Numbered from the stretch's first letter, positions 10,629 to 19,511 are shown. The stretch: 64,000 bases of DNA from Methylobacterium aquaticum (GCF_016804325.1 NZ_CP043627.1:2183001-2247000); one strand, 5' to 3'. Notes: generated from the sequence alone by a model not told the origin. Made by a program: numbers and translations.

Positions 10629-11018
10629 ATGCTGTTCCAGCCGCCCGTCTTCGAGACGATCTTCCGCACCCCCGTCGAGCATCGTCTGGTGATCCGGGGC
10701 TCGCGCAGCCGCGGCGCCCCGCTGGATGGGGTGCGCTGGTACCACGACGAGTTCGACGCCGCCGGCACCCTGGTCGCCCGCTACGAGACCTATGACGAGA
10801 CCGACGAAGCCGGCCAGGAGCGCTGCGGCTGGCGCCGGTTCGATGGCGCCGGCCGGCTCCTCGCCCGGCACGAGGTGGCGATGCGCTGGTCGGCCCTCGT
10901 CGCCCTGAAGCAGTCGCGCCGCGCCGCCGAGATCGCGCTGCAACGGGCCGGCGCCCATGCGGCGCCCGCGCCGCTCCCCCGCCGGGCCTGGCAGCCCGAT
11001 CGCGTCTCTGCCGCTTGA
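10629..11018 (+). CDS. Hypothetical protein, 129 residues
   Basis: Unrecognised small protein. The body, residues 15-95, alternates charged and aromatic residues (GVRWYHDEFDAAGTLVARYE, GWRRFDGAGRLLARHEV) and looks like a compact beta-rich domain followed by a basic alpha-helical tail ending in a Pro/Ala-rich segment. No signal peptide or membrane segment. Coding is supported by an uninterrupted frame with third-position GC typical of the neighbours and by its isolated position divergent from the secreted protein gene. Function unknown. Confidence 0.55.
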   Translation: MLFQPPVFETIFRTPVEHRLVIRGSRSRGAPLDGVRWYHDEFDAAGTLVARYETYDETDEAGQERCGWRRFDGAGRLLARHEVAMRWSALVALKQSRRAAEIALQRAGAHAAPAPLPRRAWQPDRVSAA

Positions 11019-11178
11019 CCCTCGCGGGATTTCGCGTCGCCGCGCCGGAGGAGGAGGTCACGGTCGTCCGCCACCCGCCATCGGCCGTCTGAGCCCTTCG
11101 CGGCCGCCCCGAATTGGCCTATCGTCCCGCCCCGAGCCGATCCGCACGAGAACGGGCCGGCCATCGGAGGAGGCAGCC

Positions 11179-11334
11179 ATGCACGAGGCGGTGCGCATCA
11201 CGGTGCGGCCCAACGGCCGCTATACGCTCTATCGCGGCGAGACGCCGCTGATCTTCGGCCTGACCCGCGAGATGGCCTTCACCCTGGCCGAGAGCTGCGG
11301 CGTCGTCATCGAGCGTGCCTACAGCATCAACTGA
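11179..11334 (+). CDS. Small hypothetical protein, 51 residues
   Basis: Short frame from ATG 11179 preceded by a strong ribosome-binding site (ggagga about 8 bp upstream). The product contains VRITVRPNGRYTLYRGETPL and ends VIERAYSIN; it reads as a small beta-strand-rich cytoplasmic protein. It is not a shadow of another gene, since the opposite strand holds only a low-quality frame. No family recognised. Confidence 0.55.
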   Translation: MHEAVRITVRPNGRYTLYRGETPLIFGLTREMAFTLAESCGVVIERAYSIN

Positions 11335-11337
11335 GGC

Positions 11338-11694
11338 TCACGCCTCGCCGCTGGTGCGAAGCCGGGGCCAGACCAGGTCGGCGGCGAGCGACGCCGCCGT
11401 GCCGCAACCGCAGCCGAACACCTTGACCAGGAAATCCGCGAACCGGCCGTGCCGGGTCGCCTCGAGCAGCTGGAACGCCTCCAGGGCCCCCGCCACCGCC
11501 ACGACCAGCACCAGCACCCGCCAGCGATGGCGCGGATAGCCCATGGCGAACAGGAAGGCGAGCACCGCGAAGGCGCCGGCCCGCTCGACCGAGACCGGCA
11601 TGTGGCTCACCGGCCGATAGCCGATCGGCAGGATCGTCGCCGCCGTGATGGCGGCCAGGATGAGCCAGCCGAGAATGCGCGACGCTCTGGACAT
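11338..11694 (-). CDS. VanZ family membrane protein
   Basis: A 118-residue inner-membrane protein with three to four hydrophobic helices (residues about 7-25, 38-54, 60-78, 95-110). The pattern ILPIGYRP ... ERAGAFAVLAFLFAMGYPR ... GALEAFQLL ... GRFADFLVKVFGCGCG matches VanZ-like proteins, including the conserved E-x-x-Q and the D of the DxxxN-like region. VanZ relatives are linked to glycopeptide tolerance or envelope functions, but the role here is unknown. The stop lies 3 bp from that of the convergent 51-residue gene. Confidence 0.78.
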   Translation of the reverse strand: MSRASRILGWLILAAITAATILPIGYRPVSHMPVSVERAGAFAVLAFLFAMGYPRHRWRVLVLVVAVAGALEAFQLLEATRHGRFADFLVKVFGCGCGTAASLAADLVWPRLRTSGEA

Positions 11695-11822
11695 GCGAGG
11701 GAGGATCCGTGCGGCATCATGCAGGATGCGGAGGGTGCGGTGCCAGAACGCGGCACGCTCCGCAATCCTCGCCCCGAAGGTTTACGATTCCCTTCGAGGC
11801 GGATGCGTCACCGTGACCGGGA

Positions 11823-12482
11823 TCAGGCGAGGCCCGGCACCACCAGCGCACCCTCGGCGGCCCCGCTGCCCGCCGCGAACACCACCCGGCCGCCATCGAG
11901 GCGGGCCCGCCCGCTCGCCACCAGGGCGAGGGCCGCGGGATAGATCCGGTGCTCCTGCACCAGCACCCGGGCGCTTAAACTGTCCTCGTCGTCCTCCGGC
12001 AGCACCGGCACGGCGGCCTGGGCGACGATCGGGCCGGCATCGAGCTCGGGCACCACGAAATGCACCGTACAGCCATGCACCCGGACGCCGGCCGCCAGCG
12101 CCTGGGCATGGGTGTGGGTGCCGCGGAACAACGGCAGCAGGGAGGGGTGGATGTTGATCATCCGCCCGGCCCAGGATTCGACGAACCAGGGCGTCAGCAC
12201 CCGCATGAAGCCGGCGAGCACCAGGAGCTCGACGCCGTGCCGGCGCAATTCCGCGTCGAGCGCCCGCTCGAAGGCGGCCCGGTCGGAGAAGGCGCGGTGA
12301 TCGACCGCCGCCGTGGCGAGCCCGGCCTCGGCGGCGCGGGCGAGGCCCGGCGCATCCGGCCGGTTCGAGGCGACGAGCCCGATCTCGGCCGGGTAGTCCG
12401 GCGCCTGCGCCGCCTCGATCAGCGACACCATGTTGGAGCCGCGGCCCGAGATGAGGATCGCGATCCGGGTCCGCGTGCTCAT
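11823..12482 (-). CDS. purN: Phosphoribosylglycinamide formyltransferase
   Basis: Purine biosynthesis enzyme that formylates glycinamide ribonucleotide using 10-formyl-tetrahydrofolate. The 219-residue protein has the ISGRGSNM loop near residues 11-18, the catalytic Asn-His pair in [14 protein letters not shown], and the Asp in [10 protein letters not shown]. The start ATG overlaps the purM stop by 4 bp (ATGA), so translation is coupled to purM, the usual purM-purN order. Length and motifs are normal. Confidence 0.97.
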   Translation of the reverse strand: MSTRTRIAILISGRGSNMVSLIEAAQAPDYPAEIGLVASNRPDAPGLARAAEAGLATAAVDHRAFSDRAAFERALDAELRRHGVELLVLAGFMRVLTPWFVESWAGRMINIHPSLLPLFRGTHTHAQALAAGVRVHGCTVHFVVPELDAGPIVAQAAVPVLPEDDEDSLSARVLVQEHRIYPAALALVASGRARLDGGRVVFAAGSGAAEGALVVPGLA

Positions 12483-13555
12483 AGGGCGAGCGTGCCCGAG
12501 AAGGTCACGGGCGCCTCGCCCCGCGGGGTGATCTGCCCCAGCCGCACCGGCGCCTCGCCGGCAGCCGTCAGTGCCTGCTCCACCGCTTCGGCCTTGGCCG
12601 GATCGACCACCACCACCATGCCGATGCCGCAATTGAAGGTGCGCAGCATCTCGGCCTCGGCGACGTTGCCCTGGCGGGCGAGCCAGCCGAAGACCGGTGG
12701 CACGCTCACCGCGTCGAGGTCGATGGCGATGCCGACCCCGTCGGGCAGGACGCGGGGCAGGTTGTCGGGAAATCCGCCGCCGGTGATGTGGGCGAGCGCC
12801 TTGATCGCGCCGTGGCCGGTCGCCTTCAGCGCTGCCAGCAGCGGCTTGACGTAGATCCGGGTCGGCTGCAGCAGCGCCTCGCCGAGGCTGACGCCTTCCG
12901 CGAACGGCGCGGGCGCGTCGTAGCCGAGACCTGAGGCCGCCACGATCCGGCGCACCAGCGAGAACCCGTTCGAGTGCACGCCCGAGGAGGGCAGGCCGAG
13001 CACCACGTCGCCGGGTGCGATGCCGGGGACCGGCAGCAGCGCCCCGCGCTCGGCGGCCCCCACCGAGAAGCCGGCGAGGTCGTAATCGGACCCGTCATAG
13101 AGGCCCGGCATCTCGGCGGTCTCGCCGCCGATCAGCGCGCAGCCGGCCTGGCGGCAGCCCTCGGCGATGCCCTTGACGATGTCGGCGCCCACCCCCGGCA
13201 CCAGCTTGCCGGTGGCGTAGTAATCGAGGAAGAACAGCGGCTCGGCGCCCTGGACGATGATGTCGTTGACGCACATCGCCACGAGGTCGATGCCGATCGT
13301 GGCGTGGCGGCCGGTCTCGATCGCGATCTTGACCTTGGTGCCGACGCCGTCATTGGCCGCCACCAGGATCGCGTCCTTGAAGCCCGCCGCCTTCAGGTCG
13401 AACAGGCCGCCGAAGCCGCCGATCTCCGCATCGGCCCCCGGCCGGCGGGTCGCCCGCACCAGGGGCTTGATCGCCTCGACCAGGGCGTTGCCGGCATCGA
13501 TGTCGACGCCGGCCTCCGCGTAGGTCATCCCGTTCTGGCGCTCGCCCGTCGTCAT
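12479..13555 (-). CDS. purM: Phosphoribosylformylglycinamidine cyclo-ligase (AIR synthetase)
   Basis: ATP-dependent enzyme closing the imidazole ring of AIR in purine synthesis. The listed 358-residue form begins [20 protein letters not shown]; a 455-residue in-frame extension upstream is unlike any purM and was rejected. Motifs seen: [22 protein letters not shown], and [20 protein letters not shown], followed by [14 protein letters not shown]. It precedes and overlaps purN. The upstream region is GC-rich with no purine riboswitch evident. Confidence 0.96.
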   Translation of the reverse strand: MTTGERQNGMTYAEAGVDIDAGNALVEAIKPLVRATRRPGADAEIGGFGGLFDLKAAGFKDAILVAANDGVGTKVKIAIETGRHATIGIDLVAMCVNDIIVQGAEPLFFLDYYATGKLVPGVGADIVKGIAEGCRQAGCALIGGETAEMPGLYDGSDYDLAGFSVGAAERGALLPVPGIAPGDVVLGLPSSGVHSNGFSLVRRIVAASGLGYDAPAPFAEGVSLGEALLQPTRIYVKPLLAALKATGHGAIKALAHITGGGFPDNLPRVLPDGVGIAIDLDAVSVPPVFGWLARQGNVAEAEMLRTFNCGIGMVVVVDPAKAEAVEQALTAAGEAPVRLGQITPRGEAPVTFSGTLAL

Positions 13556-13679
13556 CCCTCGACCCTTCGCCTCGATCCGTCCCATGCTGCGACCGCTCTT
13601 AGCCGCTCTTGTGAGGGATCGCGAGTCTTGCCCGCGACCGCGAGGCAGGGCAGCCGGGGAGCCATGTCCTCGGGGAGTC

Positions 13680-14258
13680 ATGTCCTTGCCGCACCTGCCG
13701 TTGTCGACGATGCCGCTCCGATCGCTGCCGAACCTGATCACCGCCGCGCGCCTCGCCCTGGTGCCGTTCGTCGTCTGGGGCATCGCCCGCGAGGCCTGGG
13801 GCACGGCCTTCCTGCTGTTTGCCGTGGCGGGGCTCTCCGACGGCATCGACGGAGTCCTCGCCCGCCGCTACGGCCTGACGAGCCGGCTCGGCGCGATCCT
13901 CGATCCGCTGGCCGACAAGGCCCTGATGCTCGCCGTGCTGGTGAGCCTGACGCTGGCCGGCCTCGTACCGGTCTGGTTCCCCGCTCTGCTGATCGCCCGC
14001 GATGCCTTGATGGTGCTGGGTGCCGGCCTCGCCCGCCTCGCCGGCCGCCCGCTGGAGACCCCGCCGCTCGCGATCGGCAAGCTCAACACTGCCGGCCAGA
14101 TCGCCTTCCTGGCTTGGCTCCTCGGGAGCCGGGCGCTCGGGATCACGGCGGTGGAGGCGGAGGCGGTCGCGATGCCGGCGCTCGCCGGGCTGTCGGTCGC
14201 CTCTGCGGTGGTGCAGGGGCTTGCGGGGTGGCGAGGGGGAGGGGCGACCGGTCGATGA
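13680..14258 (+). CDS. CDP-alcohol phosphatidyltransferase family protein
   Basis: Inner-membrane enzyme that swaps CMP on a CDP-alcohol (usually CDP-diacylglycerol) for another alcohol. The full signature DGxxAR(x8)GxxxDxxxD is intact around residues 60-83 ([20 protein letters not shown] then LAD), so it should be active. Several membrane helices follow. At 192 residues it is the size of PgsA-like cardiolipin synthase (CMP-forming) homologues, but substrate cannot be fixed from sequence. ATG 13680 is listed; ATG 13710 is an alternative. The AT-rich islet starts directly after this gene. Confidence 0.88.
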   Translation: MSLPHLPLSTMPLRSLPNLITAARLALVPFVVWGIAREAWGTAFLLFAVAGLSDGIDGVLARRYGLTSRLGAILDPLADKALMLAVLVSLTLAGLVPVWFPALLIARDALMVLGAGLARLAGRPLETPPLAIGKLNTAGQIAFLAWLLGSRALGITAVEAEAVAMPALAGLSVASAVVQGLAGWRGGGATGR

Positions 14259-14399
14259 GGCGGGTGCCGCTGTGCCGCTTCATTTCTGGAAATGTGCTTT
14301 CTGCAACCTCCGAGAAAATTTTATTTCTGTGGAGTAAATTTGAATAAAAAATCGTAGATTTCAGGTGCGCGCGATTCGCGATGCAACGAGGATATAACA

Positions 14400-15143
14400 A
14401 TGACCATCAAGGGTGATTACAATAATAACGTTCTTTATGGAACGGAGTACGATGATACAATCGATGGCGCATTGGGAAACGACGTTCTTATCGGTAAAGG
14501 TGGGAATGACACCTTTCTCGTTGAGGGCGGGCAAGGTCCCGATCATTATGATGGCGGGACTGGAAATGATAGAATTCTCATCACTAATGTTCCGTGGTAC
14601 TATAACTTCATCTGGCTGGAGATAGCATCAATGGAAAGCGTCGAGTTGATCGACAATCAGAGTTCGCTTGCGGCGTATATAGTCACAAATAATTATTTGA
14701 ATTTGAACGGAACTGAGCTGAGAGGTATAAACGACATAAGAGGAATGGCTGGTACGCAGTATATAAAAGGGAGCCGACAAAATGATATTATTAAAGGCTT
14801 GGACGGAGATGATTTTCTTGAGGGTTACGCAGGAAATGATACTCTTTACGGTGACGGTGGAGCCGATGAGATAGTTGGGGGGCGAGGCAACGACGCGCTT
14901 TACGGTGGCGCTGGCGCGGATGAATTTGTTTTCAATACTGAACACGGTGCTGATATTATCTACGACTTTGAGGATGGTATAGACAAAATTTTACTTCCAG
15001 CTGAGCTCGGATACAGCTTTGCTGCATCCGGAAACAGCACTTTGATCACCGCTGGAACAACGAGCGTGCTTCTATCCGGAGTTTCGGCATCGCTGATTAG
15101 TGCTGACGACTTCGGCACCGCGCCTTACAACATATACGGATAG
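14400..15143 (+). CDS. RTX-type calcium-binding repeat protein
   Basis: A 247-residue acidic protein with glycine/aspartate nonapeptide repeats of the hemolysin-type calcium-binding family: one cluster at about residues 14-60 (GALGNDVLIGKGGNDTF) and a second at 130-180 (GLDGDDFLEGYAGNDTLYG, GGRGNDALYGGAGADEF). The C-terminal DIIYDFEDGIDKILLP segment is typical of type I secretion substrates, so it is probably exported and folds on binding calcium outside the cell. There is no N-terminal signal peptide, as expected. No ABC/MFP/TolC secretion genes are nearby. Codon use is clearly AT-richer than the flanking genes. A Shine-Dalgarno-like gagg lies about 8 bp before the ATG. Enzymatic part: none recognised. 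Confidence 0.85.
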   Translation: MTIKGDYNNNVLYGTEYDDTIDGALGNDVLIGKGGNDTFLVEGGQGPDHYDGGTGNDRILITNVPWYYNFIWLEIASMESVELIDNQSSLAAYIVTNNYLNLNGTELRGINDIRGMAGTQYIKGSRQNDIIKGLDGDDFLEGYAGNDTLYGDGGADEIVGGRGNDALYGGAGADEFVFNTEHGADIIYDFEDGIDKILLPAELGYSFAASGNSTLITAGTTSVLLSGVSASLISADDFGTAPYNIYG

Positions 15144-15148
15144 AAAAT

Positions 15149-15186
15149 GCGGTGACTGTCACGCCTCTGGGCATGATAGTCACCGC
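15149..15186 (+). terminator. Hairpin after the RTX gene
   Basis: Perfect 9-bp inverted pair gcggtgact / agtcaccgc separated by 20 bases, starting 5 bp after the RTX stop. There is no U-run immediately after, so it could be a terminator or an mRNA-stabilising stem. Confidence 0.45.
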
Positions 15187-15260
15187 TATGATCGATAATA
15201 TCAGTGACAAAATTCGATTTTTTGAAAATTAATTTCAATTTAATCAATCAGTGTGTAATC

Positions 15261-15293
15261 AATAGTACGATCATTAATGATTTAAGTACTATT
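15261..15293 (-). terminator. Inverted repeat spanning the stop codon of the first paralogue
   Basis: Arms aatagtac / gtactatt flank an inner atcattaatgat palindrome in very AT-rich DNA. The right arm includes the TAG stop of the minus-strand paralogue. A similar but shorter inverted pair (ataggc / gcctat, 16271-16292) covers the stop of the second paralogue. It may end transcription from both converging sides. Confidence 0.4.
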
Positions 15294-16047
15294 GTTCGAC
15301 ATCTGATTCTCCATAATTTACTTCGAAAAGTATCGTGCCTTGGTCGTAAAATCTGAGGATATTTTCATCATCCATTTTCATAAACAATTCCCCAGTCGCC
15401 TTATCTCGTGCTTCAAATTTGCCAATGCGAAGCTGGCCATCGGCTCCTTGGGAGACGATCTTGCCGGTAATATCTGCAACCTCTGCAACGCCCGCTGTCA
15501 ATGTCGCGATTTTCTCGCGAAGCGATCCAAGAAAGCTCAAATACGACATGTTGCTTTGCTCGATGACATCGCCGCCACTGGTTTTGCCGGTTGTATATGA
15601 AAAATCTGACTTGAAATAATCTTCCATAATAAAAAATATTTTTTCGCTCTCCCGCATTTGTTCCGGCCAACGGTGGAAACCCGGAGTCACAGCTTCAGTG
15701 GCTTTCCGTTCGACCTCCTTCTTCGCAAATTCAATCATTCTTGCGCGATACTCTGGATCTTCGATGTCCTCCGGGCGCTCGTAATACCGCACACCCTCGC
15801 TGCTGCCGTGATTCGGCATCTCCCATCGCTCGGCCGCGCTCAACGCTGCGTCACCGATCTTGGCGGCAGCCGCCTTGCTCGCAGCGGTGGTCTCCACCGA
15901 GATCTTGTTGACGATCTTGAGGATCGCATCGGCGGCCTCGTCCGTGTCCTCCGGTCCAATCCCAGGTGCGCGGCCGTAGAACACTGGTCCGGTCGGCTTC
16001 ATCAGGTTGGCGATATACGACGCTGGTGTATTGCCGATGCTGGTCAT
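15289..16047 (-). CDS. Unrecognised islet protein, paralogue 1 (252 residues)
   Basis: Family not recognised. Start ATG 16047 is preceded by a good AAAGGA site and begins MTSIGNTPASYI, identical in all three tandem copies. Order of features: a short disordered N-terminus, a helix-prone Ala/Lys region (residues 33-72), a conserved VRYYERPEDIEDP motif near 86-98, a charged helix, the segment SDFSYTTGKTSGGD (about 148-161), a second helix SLREKIATLTAGVAEVADIT, and a conserved GKFEARDKATGELFMKMDD tail region. No signal peptide, membrane helix or catalytic motif is seen. Codon use is AT-richer than in the flanking genome. It is convergent with the RTX gene. Role unknown; a secreted or structural protein is a guess. 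Confidence 0.75.
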   Translation of the reverse strand: MTSIGNTPASYIANLMKPTGPVFYGRAPGIGPEDTDEAADAILKIVNKISVETTAASKAAAAKIGDAALSAAERWEMPNHGSSEGVRYYERPEDIEDPEYRARMIEFAKKEVERKATEAVTPGFHRWPEQMRESEKIFFIMEDYFKSDFSYTTGKTSGGDVIEQSNMSYLSFLGSLREKIATLTAGVAEVADITGKIVSQGADGQLRIGKFEARDKATGELFMKMDDENILRFYDQGTILFEVNYGESDVEQ

Positions 16048-16288
16048 GACACATCCTTTGCGTGGTGCAGGTGTTCTCGGTGACACTGGCCGCAACCGGG
16101 GTCGATGGCATATGTGGCCGTATCACAGCTAGAAGAGATAGGGATGTCACACTATCAAGAATGGCAGTCTCCGTGATATGTACCGCTTGAAGTGTTGACC
16201 CTTTTTTTTCGACAATGTTATTTGATTATTTTTTCATATTTGATTTCTTATCAAAGAACTCTTCTGAACGATAGGCAGTGAAAATCGC

Positions 16289-17047
16289 CTATTGCTCCAC
16301 ATTTGATATCCCAAAATCGACATCGAGCAATACTGCGCCCTGATCGTAAAATCTGAGCATATTCTGATCGTCCATTTTCATGAACAATTGCCCTGTTATC
16401 TTGTCTCGTGCCTCGAATTTGCCAATGCGAAGCTGGCCATCGGCTCCCTGGGAGACGATCTTGCCGGTAATGTCTGCAACCTCTGCGACGCCCGCGGTCA
16501 ACGTCGCAATTTTCTCCCGAAGTGATCCAAGAAAATTCAAATACGACGTATTGCTTTGCTCGATGACATCGCCGCCACTGGTTTTGCCGGTCGTATATGA
16601 AAAATCTGACTTAAAATAATCCATCATGATGCAAAATATTTTCTCGCCCTCCCGCATTTGTTCTGGCCAGCGATGGTACCCCGGCGTCACGGCGTCGATT
16701 GCCTTCTGCGCGGTCTCCTTTTTGGCTAAATCAATCATTCTTGCGCGATACTCTGGATCTTCGATGTCCTCCGGGCGCTCGTAGTACCGCACACCCTCGC
16801 TGCTGCTGTGATTCGGCATCTCCCATCGCTCGACCGCGCTCAACGCTGCGTCACCGATCTTGGCGGCAGCCGCCTTGCTCGCAGCGGTGGTCTCCACCGA
16901 GATCTTGTTGACGATCTTGAGGATCGCATCGGCGGCCTCGTCCGTATCCTCCGGTCCAATCCCAGGTGCGCGGCCGTAGAACACCGGTCCGGTCGGCTTC
17001 ATCAGGTTGGCGATATACGACGCTGGTGTATTGCCGATGCTAGTCAT
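16289..17047 (-). CDS. Unrecognised islet protein, paralogue 2 (252 residues)
   Basis: Same length as paralogue 1 and offset from it by exactly 1000 bp. A hand comparison gives about 27 differences in 252 residues. The first 71 residues are identical, and so is nearly all of 165-210, while the differences cluster at about 106-140 and in the last 15 residues. The start is supported by AAGGA before ATG 17047. This copy contains one cysteine (near residue 138) that paralogue 1 lacks. The mosaic pattern suggests duplication followed by gene conversion or selection on the variable blocks. Function unknown. Confidence 0.75.
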   Translation of the reverse strand: MTSIGNTPASYIANLMKPTGPVFYGRAPGIGPEDTDEAADAILKIVNKISVETTAASKAAAAKIGDAALSAVERWEMPNHSSSEGVRYYERPEDIEDPEYRARMIDLAKKETAQKAIDAVTPGYHRWPEQMREGEKIFCIMMDYFKSDFSYTTGKTSGGDVIEQSNTSYLNFLGSLREKIATLTAGVAEVADITGKIVSQGADGQLRIGKFEARDKITGQLFMKMDDQNMLRFYDQGAVLLDVDFGISNVEQ

Positions 17048-17267
17048 GACACATCCTTGACGCGGCGCAGATGCTCCTGATGGCGCAGGCCGCAATGGAG
17101 TGGAGCGTATTGGCATTGGAGCCGATCGAATTTCATTTCGAGTGGAAATAAAACGCGGTCGATCGATAGAGTATCAAGGCCGATATTGTCGCTTGTTTCG
17201 ATTTTTTGTCATGATGAACATTTTTGCGTCGCTTAGAGACGCCACCCGAGACCGAAACGCCGTCACG

Positions 17268-18017
17268 TTACGGTTCGACGCCGCCATCGCTATAATCAAG
17301 CGCAAGAAATTCTTTGCCCATATCATAATATCTCAGAAAATGATCGTCGCCCATTTTCATATACAGATTGCCGGTTCTCTTATCCCGCATTTCGAACTTG
17401 CCGAGTTCGAGCTGGCCGTCAGTGCGCGGGGAGACGATGTGCCCAGTGATGTCGGCGACGGCCTCCATATCGGCGGTCAGCGCGTCGATCTTCGTCCGGA
17501 GCGTTCCGAGGAACTGCAGGGTCGCCATGCTGCTCTGCGGCGGAACGAAGGTACCGCCGGCGCGACCTGTCGTGTAGGAAAAATCGGTCCAGAAATAATT
17601 TTCCATAAGCGCGAAGATCTTCTGCCCCTCTCGGATACTCTCGGGCCAGTGATGCATCCCCGGGGTCCGCTCATTCCACTCGGCCTGCTCCTTGGCTAAC
17701 TTGATCATCGCGGCCCGCTCGACCGGATCCTCGATGTCCTCCGGACGCTCGTAATACCGCACGCCGTCACTGCTGCCGTGGTTGTGGCTCGCCCAGATCT
17801 CAGCCGCGCGCATCGCCTCCTCGCCGATCCTGGCGGCTGCCGTCTTGGTGGCGGCGGACGCCTTGGTGGAAATGGTGTCGACAATCTTGAGAATAGCGTC
17901 GGCCGCCTCGTCCGTATCTCCCGGTCCAGGGGTCCATTTGGGACCGAAGTGAACTGGGCCGGTCGGCTGCATGAGTGTGGTGATATACGACGCCGGTGTA
18001 TTGCCGATGCTGGTCAT
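17268..18017 (-). CDS. Unrecognised islet protein, paralogue 3 (249 residues)
   Basis: The most diverged of the three tandem copies, but with the same start MTSIGNTPASYI, the same VRYYERPEDIEDP motif, the same FSYTTG segment and a matching GKFEMRDKRTGNLYMKMGD region. Several short insertions and deletions separate it from the others, and it is somewhat more GC-rich. It is the first gene of the three in transcription order. The SD is GGAAG before ATG 18017. An in-frame Pro/Ala-rich stretch upstream of the start exists in all three genes, but the conserved ribosome-binding site argues for the listed start. Function unknown. Confidence 0.72.
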   Translation of the reverse strand: MTSIGNTPASYITTLMQPTGPVHFGPKWTPGPGDTDEAADAILKIVDTISTKASAATKTAAARIGEEAMRAAEIWASHNHGSSDGVRYYERPEDIEDPVERAAMIKLAKEQAEWNERTPGMHHWPESIREGQKIFALMENYFWTDFSYTTGRAGGTFVPPQSSMATLQFLGTLRTKIDALTADMEAVADITGHIVSPRTDGQLELGKFEMRDKRTGNLYMKMGDDHFLRYYDMGKEFLALDYSDGGVEP

Positions 18018-18325
18018 GGCACTTCCTTCGTACGGCGCAGGCGCTGGAGACGGGGCAGGCCGCCATCGATTTTCGGTGTATCTCCTATTTATCCGATTCA
18101 TGTCCCAGCGGCAACGCCAAGAAAACCCAAAGCATTGAATTTCTCGGCGAGCTGATGTATTATTTTTGATGGCCGGGATATTTTTTATTAACCTATTTCC
18201 GCAGGGCGCCCGGCGCCGGAATCCCGAAGCGCCCGCAGACCGGGCTTGACCCTGCGGCGGCGCCCTTCCATCTCGGACCGGCCGGGACGCGACGGATTCG
18301 CGGGGGCGACGGGGGTGAGCTGAGC
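18018..18325. other. Right edge of the AT-rich islet
   Basis: 308 bp with no gene seen. The first part is the upstream region of paralogue 3 and shares short blocks with the regions before paralogues 1 and 2. From about 18100 to 18190 it is strongly AT-rich (tattatttttga and attttttattaa stretches), and from about 18200 it changes abruptly to GC-rich DNA typical of the genome. No direct repeats, tRNA or integrase site were found by eye at this boundary. Confidence 0.5.
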
Positions 18326-19465
18326 ATGCCGATCCAACGCCGGGCCGCCCTCATCCTGGCGGTCGTCGCCCTCGTGGTGGTCCTGCTCTACCAGCTGCGC
18401 GACGTGCTGCTGCCCTTCGTGGCCGGCGCGGCGCTCGCCTATGCCCTCGATCCGGTCGCCGACCGGCTGGAGCGGCTCGGGATCGGGCGGCTCACCGCGA
18501 CGCTGATCATCCTGGCGACGTTCCTGCTCGGGCTGATCCTGGCCCTGATCCTGGTGGTGCCGCTCGCCGCCAACCAGGTCGCGGCCCTCGTCGCCTCGCT
18601 GCCGGCGATGATCGCGAAACTCCAGGCGATCATCGCCGAGCGGGCCGGGCCCCTGATCGAGCGGGCGGGGGGCCACGGCGCGCTCCAGGAACTGCAATCC
18701 TCGGTCGGCAACCTGATGGGGCAGGCGGTGGCCTGGATCCTCGGCTTCCTGCGCTCGCTGTGGTCGGGCAGCCAGGCGGTGGTCGGGATCATCTCGCTGC
18801 TGGTGGTGACGCCCGTGGTGGCGTTCTACCTCCTCGTCGACTGGGACCGGATGATCGCGACCCTCGACCGCTGGGTGCCGCCGCGCCACCGCCCCACCGC
18901 CCGGATGCTCGCCCGCGACATCGACGGGGCGATCACCGCCTTCATCCGCGGCCAGAGCTTGGTCTGCCTGATCCTCGGCACGTTCTACGCGCTCGGCCTG
19001 TGGTGCGTCGGGCTGAATTTCGGCGTGCTGATCGGCCTGATGGCGGGCTTCCTCACCTTCATCCCGTATGTCGGCTCGCTCACCGGCTTCCTGCTCTCCA
19101 CCGGCGTGGCGCTGGTGCAGTTCTGGCCCGACTGGGTCTCGGTGGTGCTGACGGTCGGGGTGTTCCTGGTCGGGCAGTTCCTCGAGGGCAACGTGCTCCA
19201 GCCCAAGCTCGTCGGCGACGCGGTGCGGCTGCACCCGGTCTGGCTGATGTTCGCGCTGCTCGCCTTCGGCTCGCTGTTCGGCTTCCTCGGCCTGCTGCTC
19301 GCGGTGCCGGTGGCGGCGGCGCTCGGGGTCGTCGCCCGCTTCGCGGTGAAGCGCTACCTGGAAAGCCGGCTCTACCACGACGGCACGCCGATCCTGACCG
19401 CCGACGCCACCGTCGCCACGGTCACGGTGGCGAAACCGGCGCCGCCCGCCATATCGAAGCCCTGA
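18326..19465 (+). CDS. AI-2E family transporter (PerM-like permease)
   Basis: A 379-residue inner-membrane protein of the AI-2 exporter family (TqsA/PerM). Two N-terminal hydrophobic helices (residues 7-22, 27-45), a long amphipathic stretch (75-130), then a cluster of helices including the conserved GFLTFIPYVGSLTG segment near residue 245 and the FLEGNVLQPKLVGDAVRLHP region near 290-310, both hallmarks of the family. Its substrate is uncertain; many members are not AI-2 exporters. It starts the plus-strand run perM-like, hdaA, ppk1, ppx, a familiar order in related genomes. Confidence 0.92.
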   Translation: MPIQRRAALILAVVALVVVLLYQLRDVLLPFVAGAALAYALDPVADRLERLGIGRLTATLIILATFLLGLILALILVVPLAANQVAALVASLPAMIAKLQAIIAERAGPLIERAGGHGALQELQSSVGNLMGQAVAWILGFLRSLWSGSQAVVGIISLLVVTPVVAFYLLVDWDRMIATLDRWVPPRHRPTARMLARDIDGAITAFIRGQSLVCLILGTFYALGLWCVGLNFGVLIGLMAGFLTFIPYVGSLTGFLLSTGVALVQFWPDWVSVVLTVGVFLVGQFLEGNVLQPKLVGDAVRLHPVWLMFALLAFGSLFGFLGLLLAVPVAAALGVVARFAVKRYLESRLYHDGTPILTADATVATVTVAKPAPPAISKP

Positions 19466-19511
19466 AACCCCTCGAACCCCTGCCTCGTCACTCCCGGACC
19501 CCCGACACCGC

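Noticed and set aside
13556..13846. N-terminal extension of PurM
   Set aside because: The in-frame upstream sequence is Arg/Ser-rich and unlike PurM; the family N-terminus begins at the listed start.
16048..17116. Longer start sites for the paralogues, using the in-frame Pro-rich upstream stretches
   Set aside because: All three have a conserved Shine-Dalgarno sequence just before the MTSIGN start, and the extensions differ in length and sequence.
14259..18325. Prophage or integrative element
   Set aside because: No integrase, transposase, phage gene, tRNA or flanking direct repeat was found; only base composition and content suggest acquisition.
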